From: Actinomycetota bacterium
GTDB lineage: Bacteria > Actinomycetota > Actinomycetes > S36-B12 > UBA10799
Direction: 5' to 3'
DNA length: 15,445 nucleotides
Assembly (NCBI GenBank): GCA_030837395.1
Contig: JAUPKO010000001.1
Location: 1-15,445 of the forward strand
Made by a program: the position numbers and the translations under genes. Positions within the stretch are counted from its first letter, which is position 1. Every line of letters begins with the position of its first letter. Below the pieces are notes generated by a model, which was given only the letters and a program-made list of their open reading frames with translations, was not told where the DNA came from and ran no database searches. Shown here one piece after another: positions 1 to 7,111 of the stretch.

Positions 1-37
1 GGTCTGACGACCGGTTTGGCGACGGTGTCGCGAAGGC

Positions 38-799
38 TCACGTCGATCCCATGTTCTTGAGGAACACCAGGGCGAGGCCGATCAACGTGAGTTCGGGGCA
101 GTGTGCGGTGATTGTGCGGGATTCGGGTACGACCACTTCCGCTAGGCCGCCGGTGGCGATCACCTCGGAGATCCCTGGGATTTCGGTGCGAATGCGGTCG
201 ACGAGGCCGTCGACTTGACCGGCGAATCCATATAGCGCGCCCGATTGCAGCGCCTCGACGGTGTTCTTGCCGATGACACTGCGCGGTCGCACAAGTTCGA
301 CTTTGCGCAATTGGGCGGCGCGTGCCGAGAGCGCATCGAGCGAGATTTGGATTCCCGGGGCCAGCGCGCCACCGAGGAAGTCACCGGAGGCCGACACGAC
401 ATCCAGATTCGTGGAGGTCCCGAAATCCACGACCACGCAGGGGCCGCCGTAAAGGTGGTGGGCAGCGAGGGTGTTGACGATCCGGTCCGCGCCGACCTCG
501 CGCGGGTTGTCGGTGAGCACCTGCACGCCGGTCTTGATGCCGGGCTCCACCAGGATGCGGGGCAGGTCGCCGTAGTACTTGGCCAGCATCAAGCGCATTT
601 CGTGCAGCACGGCCGGGACCGTGGAGCACAGCGAGACGCCCGTGATGGGCGTGCCGCCGAGCAGTCCGCGGAAGGTGAGCATCATCTCGTCGGCGGTGGA
701 CCGGGGGTCGGTCTTGATGCGGAAGGAGTCCGCCAGGGTGTCGCCGTCGAACAGGCCGAGCACCGTGTTGGTGTTGCCCACATCGATCGCCAGCAGCAC
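38..799 (-). CDS. coaX: Type III pantothenate kinase CoaX
   Basis: Phosphorylates pantothenate with ATP, the first step of coenzyme A synthesis, in the cytosol. The 253-residue protein has the family length and its ASKHA-fold motifs: DVGNT at residues 6-10 (phosphate-binding loop), GADR at 103-106, and DFGTST at 125-130 followed by GGALAPG at 143-149. The GTS form of the second phosphate motif, instead of GTA, is what I recall from other actinobacterial CoaX proteins and is probably not a defect. The start is GTG at 797-799, preceded by GGGAGG eight bases upstream, and the gene begins three bases after the nadC stop, so it is probably co-translated with the genes upstream. It is last in the pan/nad run; the 37 bases after its stop show nothing recognisable. 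Confidence 0.96.
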   Translation of the reverse strand: MLLAIDVGNTNTVLGLFDGDTLADSFRIKTDPRSTADEMMLTFRGLLGGTPITGVSLCSTVPAVLHEMRLMLAKYYGDLPRILVEPGIKTGVQVLTDNPREVGADRIVNTLAAHHLYGGPCVVVDFGTSTNLDVVSASGDFLGGALAPGIQISLDALSARAAQLRKVELVRPRSVIGKNTVEALQSGALYGFAGQVDGLVDRIRTEIPGISEVIATGGLAEVVVPESRTITAHCPELTLIGLALVFLKNMGST

Positions 800-802
800 G
801 AG

Positions 803-1684
803 TCACGCCTCCCGCAGGTCGGCGCCGATGTCGAGCACCGGCGCGGAATGAGTTAATGCCCCGACCGCGATGAAGTCCACACCGGTGGACCCGACCTCGG
901 CGGCGTCGGCAAGCGTAAGGCCCCCCGAGGCCTCCAGCCGCGCCCGCCCCGCGGTGATAGCCACAGCTTCGCGCATCTGGTCGGGGTCGAAGTTGTCCAG
1001 CAGCACGAGGTCCGCCCCGGCCGCCAGCACCTCTTCAAGCTGGTCCAACGAGTCCACCTCGACTTCCACCGGAACGCCGGGGAACTGCCTGCGAACTGCT
1101 TCGAAGGCCGCCGCCACCCCACCTGCTGCCACCACGTGGTTGTCCTTCACCAGGGCGGCGTCAGACAGGAACATGCGATGGTTCACGCCCCCGCCGCAGC
1201 GCACGGCGTATTTCTCCAACACCCGCAAACCCGGTGTGGTTTTCCGGGTGTCGCGCACTCGGGCACCGCTGCCGGCCAGCGCGTGGGCCCAGCGATTGGT
1301 GGCCGTGGCTACGCCGGACAGGTGGCATAGCAGGTTCAGCGCCGACCGCTCGGCGGTCAGCAACTCGACCGTGGGGCCGACCGCTGTGAGCAACACCTGC
1401 CCGGCCGTGACGGCGTCGCCGTCGGCGGCCGACAGGGTCACGGCGACGTGACCGGTGCGTTCGAGTACCACCGCAGCCACGGGCAGACCCGCCACCACAC
1501 CAGGAGCGCGAGCCACGAGGTCCAAGGCGCTCACCTGGTCGGCGGGAACCGTCGCGGCAGTGGTGATGTCGATACCGCCGCCGAGATCCTCCGACAGTGC
1601 CCGATCGGCCAGTTCCCGCAGGGTGTCGGCAGGTAGTCCCTGCGCGCTGAGTGCCGCTGAATGGTCGGTTGGCTGGAGTGCCAT
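803..1684 (-). CDS. nadC: Nicotinate-nucleotide pyrophosphorylase (carboxylating), NadC
   Basis: Converts quinolinate and PRPP to nicotinic acid mononucleotide, CO2 and pyrophosphate, committing quinolinate to NAD synthesis. The 293-residue protein carries the family blocks in order: SEDLGGGIDITT at 31-42, ERSALNLLCHLSG at 112-124, TRKTTPGLR at 146-154 and GGGVNHR at 164-170 (quinolinate and PRPP contacts), EVEVDS at 207-212, LLDNF at 228-232 and the C-terminal GGLT/AVGALTHS region. The reading frame stays open upstream, but the start is set at the ATG at 1682-1684. It follows an AGGAGG six bases upstream and lies one base after the nadB stop. Placement directly behind nadB fits successive use in the same pathway; nadA must be elsewhere. 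Confidence 0.96.
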   Translation of the reverse strand: MALQPTDHSAALSAQGLPADTLRELADRALSEDLGGGIDITTAATVPADQVSALDLVARAPGVVAGLPVAAVVLERTGHVAVTLSAADGDAVTAGQVLLTAVGPTVELLTAERSALNLLCHLSGVATATNRWAHALAGSGARVRDTRKTTPGLRVLEKYAVRCGGGVNHRMFLSDAALVKDNHVVAAGGVAAAFEAVRRQFPGVPVEVEVDSLDQLEEVLAAGADLVLLDNFDPDQMREAVAITAGRARLEASGGLTLADAAEVGSTGVDFIAVGALTHSAPVLDIGADLREA

Positions 1685-1685
1685 G

Positions 1686-3344
1686 TCAGTCCTCCTGGGG
1701 TACGTGCACCGGTTCGTAGGCCACCTCGAGCGAGCCATCGGGCAGCAGCGTGCTGACGATCCGTCGGCGCCAGCGGGCATCGTCGCGGTCCGGGTAGTCC
1801 TCCCGCCAGTGCGAGCCGCGGGTCTCGGCCCGGATGCCGGCGGCGGTGCCGATGGTGACGGCCACCCCCTGCAGATTCGTGGTCTCCCAGGTCTCGGTGC
1901 CGGCGTCGGTTTCAGCGGCTGTCGGCAGGTCGGCGAGTCGGCCGAGGGCATCGTCGATCGATGCGGCCGAGCGCAGCACTCCGACACCATCGGTCATGGC
2001 CTGTTGCAGAGTTGGCCTGGCGTCGGCGCTCAACAGACTGCGCACGGCCGTCGGCGGCACGGGGTCGGCGCGGTCAGGCAGGCCGGAGGGCAGCAGGGAG
2101 CCGATCCGGTCGGCAAACACCAGCCCCTCCAGCAGGGAATTCGAGGCGAGGCGATTGGCCCCGTGAACCCCTGTGCAGGAGCACTCACCGCAGGCGAACA
2201 GGCCTGGGATCGTAGTCCGGCCCCAGGTGTCGGTCCGCAACCCGCCGGAGGTGTAGTGCTGGGCCGGGGCCACAGGGATCAGGTCGGTCACCGGGTCGAT
2301 GCCGTGGCTGCGCGAGCTGGCCAGAATCGTCGGAAACCGCTCCTGCCACATGGTCGCACCGAGGTGACGGCCGTCGAGCCACATGTGGGGCGCCTCGGTG
2401 GCGCGCATCCGCCGCATGATGGCCTTAGCCACGACATCTCGTGGCGCGAGGTCGGCCAACGGATGCTGATCGGCCATGAACCGCACGCCGTCGGCGTCCA
2501 CCAGGAAGGCGCCCTCGCCGCGCACCGCCTCGGAGACCAGCGGCTGCTGGCCGGCGGCCTCCCCGCCGAGCCACAACACTGTGGGGTGGAACTGGATGAA
2601 CTCCATGTCGGCCACTGCCGCCCCCGCCCGCAGCCCCAGGGCCACGCCGTCACCGGTGGCCACCGCGGGATTGGTGGAGGCGTTGAAAACCTGGCCGATG
2701 CCACCGGTGGCCAGTACCACCATGGGCGCCAGGGCGGCCCCGACACCGTCCTGCTGGCCTTCTCCGATCACGTGCAACGTCAGGCCCTGCGCTCGGCCGC
2801 GATCGTCCAGCAGGAGGTCCAGCGCCAGAGCGTGCTCGATCACGGTGATTTCCGGGTTGTTGGCGACTTCGGCCACCATTGCGCGCACGATCTCGGCGCC
2901 CGTGGCATCACCCCCGGCGTGGGCGATGCGGCGCAGGCCATGGCCGCCCTCCCGAGTGAGAGCCAGGTCGCCGGCGGCGTTCCGGTCGAACTCCGTGCCC
3001 CAGCGGACCAGGTTCGCGATGGCTCGCGGGCCGTCGTTCACCAGGACGTCGACGGCGGCCACATCGCACAGGCCCGCGCCCGCCACCAGGGTGTCGTGCC
3101 GGTGGGCGGCGGGTGAGTCGTCGTCGGCGAGGGCGGCGGCGATGCCGCCTTGAGCCCAGCCGGTCGAGCCCGCCGTCACGAACGATTTGGTGATCACCAG
3201 CACCCGCAGGCCCGCCCGCCTGGCATGGATGGCCACGGCCAGGCCGGCGATACCCGAGCCGACGACGATCACATCGGCGGACCGCTGCCAGCCGGGTTCC
3301 GGTGCGGCCAGTCCAGTGGCGAGGACCTGGCCGGTGGCCGTCAC
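1686..3344 (-). CDS. nadB: L-aspartate oxidase NadB
   Basis: FAD enzyme that oxidises L-aspartate to iminoaspartate, the substrate of quinolinate synthase NadA. The protein has 552 residues, close to the usual size of about 540. The dinucleotide fold motif GSGIAG is at 29-34, HDTLVAGAGL at 83-92 belongs to the substrate and FAD cap, ATGGIGQVF is at 212-220, EFIQFHPT at 248-255, SEAVRGEGA at 271-279, and the C-terminal FAD-binding block HYTSGG...CGECSCTGVHGANRLASNS at about 363-403. A helical C-terminal domain follows. The GTG start shares the sequence GTGA with the panC stop, a 4-nt overlap typical of translational coupling; I see only a weak ribosome site. Its insertion between panC and nadC places NAD and pantothenate synthesis in one transcript. 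Confidence 0.96.
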   Translation of the reverse strand: MTATGQVLATGLAAPEPGWQRSADVIVVGSGIAGLAVAIHARRAGLRVLVITKSFVTAGSTGWAQGGIAAALADDDSPAAHRHDTLVAGAGLCDVAAVDVLVNDGPRAIANLVRWGTEFDRNAAGDLALTREGGHGLRRIAHAGGDATGAEIVRAMVAEVANNPEITVIEHALALDLLLDDRGRAQGLTLHVIGEGQQDGVGAALAPMVVLATGGIGQVFNASTNPAVATGDGVALGLRAGAAVADMEFIQFHPTVLWLGGEAAGQQPLVSEAVRGEGAFLVDADGVRFMADQHPLADLAPRDVVAKAIMRRMRATEAPHMWLDGRHLGATMWQERFPTILASSRSHGIDPVTDLIPVAPAQHYTSGGLRTDTWGRTTIPGLFACGECSCTGVHGANRLASNSLLEGLVFADRIGSLLPSGLPDRADPVPPTAVRSLLSADARPTLQQAMTDGVGVLRSAASIDDALGRLADLPTAAETDAGTETWETTNLQGVAVTIGTAAGIRAETRGSHWREDYPDRDDARWRRRIVSTLLPDGSLEVAYEPVHVPQED

Positions 3345-4195
3345 GGAGTGCCCACAGTGACGGCGCAGTTGTCCAGCAGGCGGGTGCTGCCCAGCCGTAC
3401 CGCCACCAGCAGGCGGGCCTCCCCGCGATTCGGTGCCGGGCCGAGGTCAGGTGCCCGCAGCGCGAGGTAGTCGATGTCGAGTTCGGCCAACTCGGCGCCG
3501 GCCGCGTCGAGGATCCCAGTTGCGTCGGCCCCCGTCGCCCCGGCCTTCCTGGCCGCCGCCAGTGCTCGTGGGATCGCCGCGGCACGCTGGCGATCATCGG
3601 CACTGAGGTAGACATTGCGGGAGGACCGCGCCACGCCGTCAGGTTCGCGATCGGTGGCAACACCGACCACGTCGATCGGCAGATTGAAGTCGGCCACCAT
3701 GGTGCGGATCAGCACCAGCTGTTGGTAATCCTTCTCTCCGAACAGCGCCACGTCGGGTGCGGTGATCGCGAGCAGTTTGAGGACGACCGTGAGCATGCCG
3801 GAGAAGTGCCCCGGCCGGCTGTCGGCTTCCAGCCCCAGCCCGGCGGCGCCCGACTCGACCCGGGTCTGCGGCGCTCCGGCAGGGTACATCTGGGCGCCGG
3901 AAGGGGCGAAGACGGCGTCCACTCCGACGGTGGCGCACGCGTCCAGGTCGGCCTGCAGCTGGCGCGGGTAGCGATCGAAGTCTTCGCCGGCGCCGAACTG
4001 TAGGGGATTGACGAAGATGGTCACCAGCACGTCGCCCTGCGCGCCCACTAGCTCCCGGGCCGCCCGCATGAGGCTCAGATGGCCCTCGTGTAGGGCGCCC
4101 ATGGTCATCACCACAGCGCGTGGCCGCGGGGGTAGCGCCCGCACGTCGGCGATGGTGCGCAGGACGCGCGGGTGGCCGGTCGCGGTGTTGGTCAT
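3341..4195 (-). CDS. panC: Pantothenate synthetase PanC
   Basis: Joins pantoate and beta-alanine with ATP through a pantoyl-adenylate to give pantothenate. The 284-residue sequence has all signature segments: MGALHEGH near residue 32 (the HxGH-type adenylation motif), FVNPLQFGAGED, RPGHFSGM, GEKDYQQ and DGVARSSRNVYL. The start ATG overlaps the stop of the DUF2520 gene as ATGA, and its own stop overlaps nadB as GTGA, so it is locked into the operon at both ends. In mycobacteria panD usually follows panC; here it does not, so beta-alanine must come from a panD elsewhere or another source. No oddities in catalytic segments. Confidence 0.97.
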   Translation of the reverse strand: MTNTATGHPRVLRTIADVRALPPRPRAVVMTMGALHEGHLSLMRAARELVGAQGDVLVTIFVNPLQFGAGEDFDRYPRQLQADLDACATVGVDAVFAPSGAQMYPAGAPQTRVESGAAGLGLEADSRPGHFSGMLTVVLKLLAITAPDVALFGEKDYQQLVLIRTMVADFNLPIDVVGVATDREPDGVARSSRNVYLSADDRQRAAAIPRALAAARKAGATGADATGILDAAGAELAELDIDYLALRAPDLGPAPNRGEARLLVAVRLGSTRLLDNCAVTVGTP

Positions 4196-5076
4196 GAGTC
4201 GTCTCCAGCGGCGAGGACCTCGAGCAGAGCTTCCGCACGGGCTGCGGTGAGCAGACCCGCGGCCAGGGCGCGGTCCGCCGTCAGGCGAGCCAGGGCCAGG
4301 TAAGCGGCGCGGGATTGCGCCGAAACCTCTGCCAGCGAGCGCAGGTGCTGGCGGACGGTGGCCGCATCGCCGCGCACGACTGGGCCGGTGAGCGCCGGAT
4401 CACCCTGGCGCAATGCGTTGTCCAAGCTGGCCGACATCAGCGGTGCCAGCATCCTGCCCGGCTCGGCCACACCTGCTTTGGCGAGAAGCTCCATGGATTG
4501 CGTCGCCAGGGTGATCAGGTGATTCGACGCATTGGCCAAGGCCGCGTGGTAGAGCGCGCGATCGCCCTCGGCCACCCACACGGGATCCCCTCCCATCTCG
4601 ACCACCAGGGCTTCGGCCACCGGCCGCAGAACCTCCGGTGCGGTGACACCGAAGGGGCAGCCGCCCAGTCGGGTGAGGTCCAGACTCGTACCGGTCAGGG
4701 TCATGATGGGGTGCAGGGCGAGGGGCAAGGCACCGGCCGTCGTAGCCGCGTCCAGCACGGCGATGCCGTAGCGACCGCTCGCGTGCATGATGAACTGCCC
4801 AGGAGTCACCTGGCCGGCGTCGGCCAAACCCGCCACCAGACCGGGCAGAACATCGTCGGGCACGGTCAGCAACACCAGCTCGGCCTGGGCCAACACCTCC
4901 GGCACCGACACCAGGGCGGCCCCTGGGATCAACGCCTCCGCGCGCAGCCGACTGAGGTCGGACACCGCGTGCGCGGCCACCACACGGTGACCGGCCCGGT
5001 CCAGGGCCGCCGCCAGCACGGAACCCGCGCGGCCGACTCCCACCACACCCACATCGAGGCGGGGGGGTGCATCCAT
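4192..5076 (-). CDS. Rossmann-like / DUF2520 oxidoreductase family protein (possible PanG-type ketopantoate reductase)
   Basis: A 294-residue protein with an N-terminal NAD(P)-binding Rossmann fold (GVVGVGRAG at 10-18, LLTVPDD at 69-75, MHASG at 97-101, ALHPIMT at 120-126) and a helical C-terminal DUF2520 domain containing YHAALANASNH at 176-186 and TGPVVRGD at 230-237. The layout resembles 6-phosphogluconate/ketopantoate reductase-like enzymes. I recall that Francisella PanG, a ketopantoate reductase unrelated to PanE by simple sequence search, is of this general type; that assignment here is an inference supported by the 4-nt overlap with panC. The start is placed at the ATG at 5074-5076, with AAAGG eight bases upstream; an in-frame TTG eight codons earlier is the alternative. 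Exact substrate is not shown by the sequence. Confidence 0.88.
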   Translation of the reverse strand: MDAPPRLDVGVVGVGRAGSVLAAALDRAGHRVVAAHAVSDLSRLRAEALIPGAALVSVPEVLAQAELVLLTVPDDVLPGLVAGLADAGQVTPGQFIMHASGRYGIAVLDAATTAGALPLALHPIMTLTGTSLDLTRLGGCPFGVTAPEVLRPVAEALVVEMGGDPVWVAEGDRALYHAALANASNHLITLATQSMELLAKAGVAEPGRMLAPLMSASLDNALRQGDPALTGPVVRGDAATVRQHLRSLAEVSAQSRAAYLALARLTADRALAAGLLTAARAEALLEVLAAGDDS

Positions 5077-5102
5077 CCCAGGTACCTTTCCTCGTCGCAA
5101 CA

Positions 5103-5124
5103 GCTCGGCCGATGATTCGGCAGC
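5103..5124 (-). other. Small intercistronic hairpin between the PH-domain gene and the DUF2520 gene
   Basis: Directly after the PH-domain stop, GCCGA and TCGGC form a perfect 5-bp stem around a four-base loop (5108-5121), extendable by GCT/AGC across a bulge. No T-run follows. It could be a weak terminator, an RNA-processing site, or chance in GC-rich DNA. The 48-bp gap in which it sits is the largest within this minus-strand run. Confidence 0.25.
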
Positions 5125-6585
5125 CTATCCGCCTGCCGGGTCGGCCGGGTTCTCGAACGGAAGCTCGGGCTGGTGCGGGGCGGCGTGGGGCTGGATCGGT
5201 GCCGCTGGGGGCGACGCGGCCCGCCCCCAGCGGTGCGAGCGATCGGACTTGGCCGCCCGTCGCATGAGGCCAATCTCGGCGGTCATGCTCTGCCCGGCGT
5301 CGGCTAGCGGGCGGTGCAGGGCCACCGGCTTGATGGGGCCGGGCACGACATCGAAGTGCACACTGGCCAGCCCGAGCGAGCGCTCCCAGGGCCCCTGCGT
5401 GAGCCGCACCGACTGCACCCGCGCGTGCGGCGTCACCGTGGTGCGCTTGGTCAGCCAGCCACGCCGGGTCACGACCACTCGGTCATCCCAGCCCAACCCG
5501 AGGTTGCGCCACTGGAAGGGTGACCTACGCCGGGCGATCTCCGGCACCGGGGTCAGGGCGAAGGCGTGCACGTCCACCCCGGGCAGTACCCGCGCCACGA
5601 CCTCGTTGGCCACGGGCCAGGTCGCCACCGGCAGCAGCATGCTGGCCGAGCCGCCGTTGTCGTCGTCGTCGGAGGAACTCTGGGCACCGGCCACGGTGAT
5701 TCGCACCTGCACCCAGTCCCGGCGACGCCACAGGAAGGGCTCGACGAACTCCAGCGACGCCACCCGACCCGGTGGAATCGTGTGCGCTTGCACCCCCAGC
5801 AGGCCGAACCGCGTCCGCAGGCCGTCCGGACTGTCCGCCACCGCGAAATTGAAGTACGACGCGAAGAAGCCGAACACGGTGAAGAGCGGGATCAGCAGCG
5901 CGAAGAGCAGCGCCAGGCCGGCCAGACCGCCGGTGGTCACGACGATCACGATGACCAGGAGTTCCACCGCCAGGGTGACCCACACGGACGTATTGAGCAG
6001 GCCCGCCTTGAGTAGGACGTCGCTGGGCACCTGCACCAGCACGGTCTCAGGCGCCTCGCCGGCGTCGGGCCGCACCCCGGCCGCACGAGCCAGCGTCTCG
6101 GCCCGCAGCGCGTGGGCGTCGTCGATCGTCAGGTACGACAGGGTGATCCGCGAGTCCCCGCCACCTGCGACCTCCACCTTGACCACCGCCATGCCGAACA
6201 CTCTGGCCAGCAGCGGTTGCACCACGTCCACGCTCTGCAGCCGAGACAGTTGCAGTCGCCGTTCGCGACGCTCGAGAACGCCGGAGGACACCCTCAGATC
6301 GCCGTCGTCGTCGAACCAGAACTCGAACCGCCGCCACTGCAGGTAGCTGATACCGGCGATCACGCCGAGGATCACCACGGCTCCCACGATGGCCGCCACA
6401 AGTGGACCGGTGCTCAGTCCCCGAATCGTCTGCAGGAACTGCACGACGGCGATCACCACGATCACCGCGCCGATTCGCACGGCGTGCACCACTGGCGTGA
6501 TGGGGGCGGTGCGGCGTTTGGCTGTGGCGGCACCGCCCGGAGGCCCATCCGTGGCGGGTTCCTCCGGCCGCGCTGGCACCGTCAT
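5125..6585 (-). CDS. PH-domain membrane protein, YdbT-like (bPH_2 repeats)
   Basis: A 486-residue integral membrane protein of the bacterial PH-domain (bPH_2, formerly DUF304) type. Predicted membrane segments lie at about 36-54 and 60-83 and as a hydrophobic pair at 200-247. PH-like units follow at about 83-170 (FEFWFDDDGDLRVSSGVLE, then RLQSVDVVQPLLARVFG), about 248-345 and about 364-445 (WDDRVVVTRRGWL, then RVQSVRLTQGPWERSLG). The repeated R-L/V-Q-S-V motif is characteristic. The second unit has an acidic insertion SSSDDDDNGGS at 303-313, and the C-terminus is a proline-rich tail from about 457. The ATG overlaps the stop of the smaller PH gene as ATGA, so the two proteins probably work together. 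The molecular role of the family is largely unknown; links to membrane or antibiotic stress have been reported in Bacillus. Confidence 0.87.
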   Translation of the reverse strand: MTVPARPEEPATDGPPGGAATAKRRTAPITPVVHAVRIGAVIVVIAVVQFLQTIRGLSTGPLVAAIVGAVVILGVIAGISYLQWRRFEFWFDDDGDLRVSSGVLERRERRLQLSRLQSVDVVQPLLARVFGMAVVKVEVAGGGDSRITLSYLTIDDAHALRAETLARAAGVRPDAGEAPETVLVQVPSDVLLKAGLLNTSVWVTLAVELLVIVIVVTTGGLAGLALLFALLIPLFTVFGFFASYFNFAVADSPDGLRTRFGLLGVQAHTIPPGRVASLEFVEPFLWRRRDWVQVRITVAGAQSSSDDDDNGGSASMLLPVATWPVANEVVARVLPGVDVHAFALTPVPEIARRRSPFQWRNLGLGWDDRVVVTRRGWLTKRTTVTPHARVQSVRLTQGPWERSLGLASVHFDVVPGPIKPVALHRPLADAGQSMTAEIGLMRRAAKSDRSHRWGRAASPPAAPIQPHAAPHQPELPFENPADPAGG

Positions 6586-7082
6586 ATCCCCGCCCCGCGA
6601 GATTCGCCCAGGGCCGCCAGGCGATCACGCAGTCCGGAGGCGTTCTCGGGGGTGAGTCCGGGGATGGTCGCGTCGGTGGTGGCTGCCGCGGTGTGCAGGC
6701 GGACGGTGGCGATCCCGAAGGCCCGGTCCATCGGACCCGCGACCACGTCGACCAATTGCAGTCGGCCATAGGGCACCACGACCAAGCGCCGGAACAGGAT
6801 GCCGCTGGTGACCAAGAGGTCCTCGGAGCGCTCCACGTAGCCGTACGAGCGCACCCGTCGACCGATCAGCCACCAGGACCACGCGGTCACGCCCACCAGC
6901 ACCACGAGCAGCAGCACGCCCACCCAGGTCGGAATCGGCGTCAGTAGCCACACCGCCACCAGCACCAGCAGCAGGATCCCCGAGACGATCCCCTGCGTCA
7001 GGCGCCGGACGGTCACGAGTTTGTCCGACAGGCGCACCCACTTCTCGTCGGTCGGCCGGAAGGCGTCGTCGATGGAGGTCAT
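6582..7082 (-). CDS. PH-domain membrane protein, YdbS-like
   Basis: A 166-residue protein with two membrane segments at about 31-50 and 52-74, then one bPH_2 domain: GYVERSEDLLVTSGILFRR at 81-99 and RLQLVDVVAGPMDRAFGIAT at 107-126. It is the short partner of the longer PH protein downstream, with which it overlaps by 4 nt, matching the ydbS-ydbT pairing seen in other bacteria. The frame is open for 31 more codons, but those run into the divergent NuoD-like gene. The ATG at 7080-7082 is chosen because a TAGATT box lies exactly seven bases before it, as in leaderless actinobacterial mRNAs. It is the first gene of the run that ends with coaX. Confidence 0.85.
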   Translation of the reverse strand: MTSIDDAFRPTDEKWVRLSDKLVTVRRLTQGIVSGILLLVLVAVWLLTPIPTWVGVLLLVVLVGVTAWSWWLIGRRVRSYGYVERSEDLLVTSGILFRRLVVVPYGRLQLVDVVAGPMDRAFGIATVRLHTAAATTDATIPGLTPENASGLRDRLAALGESRGAGI

Positions 7083-7089
7083 GACCTTC

Positions 7090-7095
7090 AATCTA
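7090..7095 (-). promoter_or_regulatory. Predicted -10 box TAGATT of a leaderless promoter for the PH-pan-nad-coaX run
   Basis: On the minus strand TAGATT fits the TANNNT -10 consensus and is followed by seven bases and then the ATG at 7082, so the transcript would start at or next to the start codon. No usable Shine-Dalgarno sequence is present. No clear -35 box is visible at 16-19 bases upstream. Confidence 0.5.
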
Positions 7096-7111
7096 GGCCA
7101 CGATGGGAACC

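Noticed and set aside
125..130. CoaX phosphate motif GTST instead of GTAT (protein residues) considered as a defect
   Set aside because: The GTS form is what I recall from other actinobacterial CoaX proteins, so it is probably normal. The positions given are residue numbers.
803..1990. Long nadC frame reading upstream of the ATG at 1684
   Set aside because: The extra 102 codons overlap nadB in another frame and lack family similarity; a strong ribosome site precedes the ATG at 1684.
1455..3116. Long plus-strand open frame opposite nadB/nadC
   Set aside because: Composition is that of an antisense shadow of a GC-rich gene; it has no recognisable domain, and nadB on the other strand is certain.
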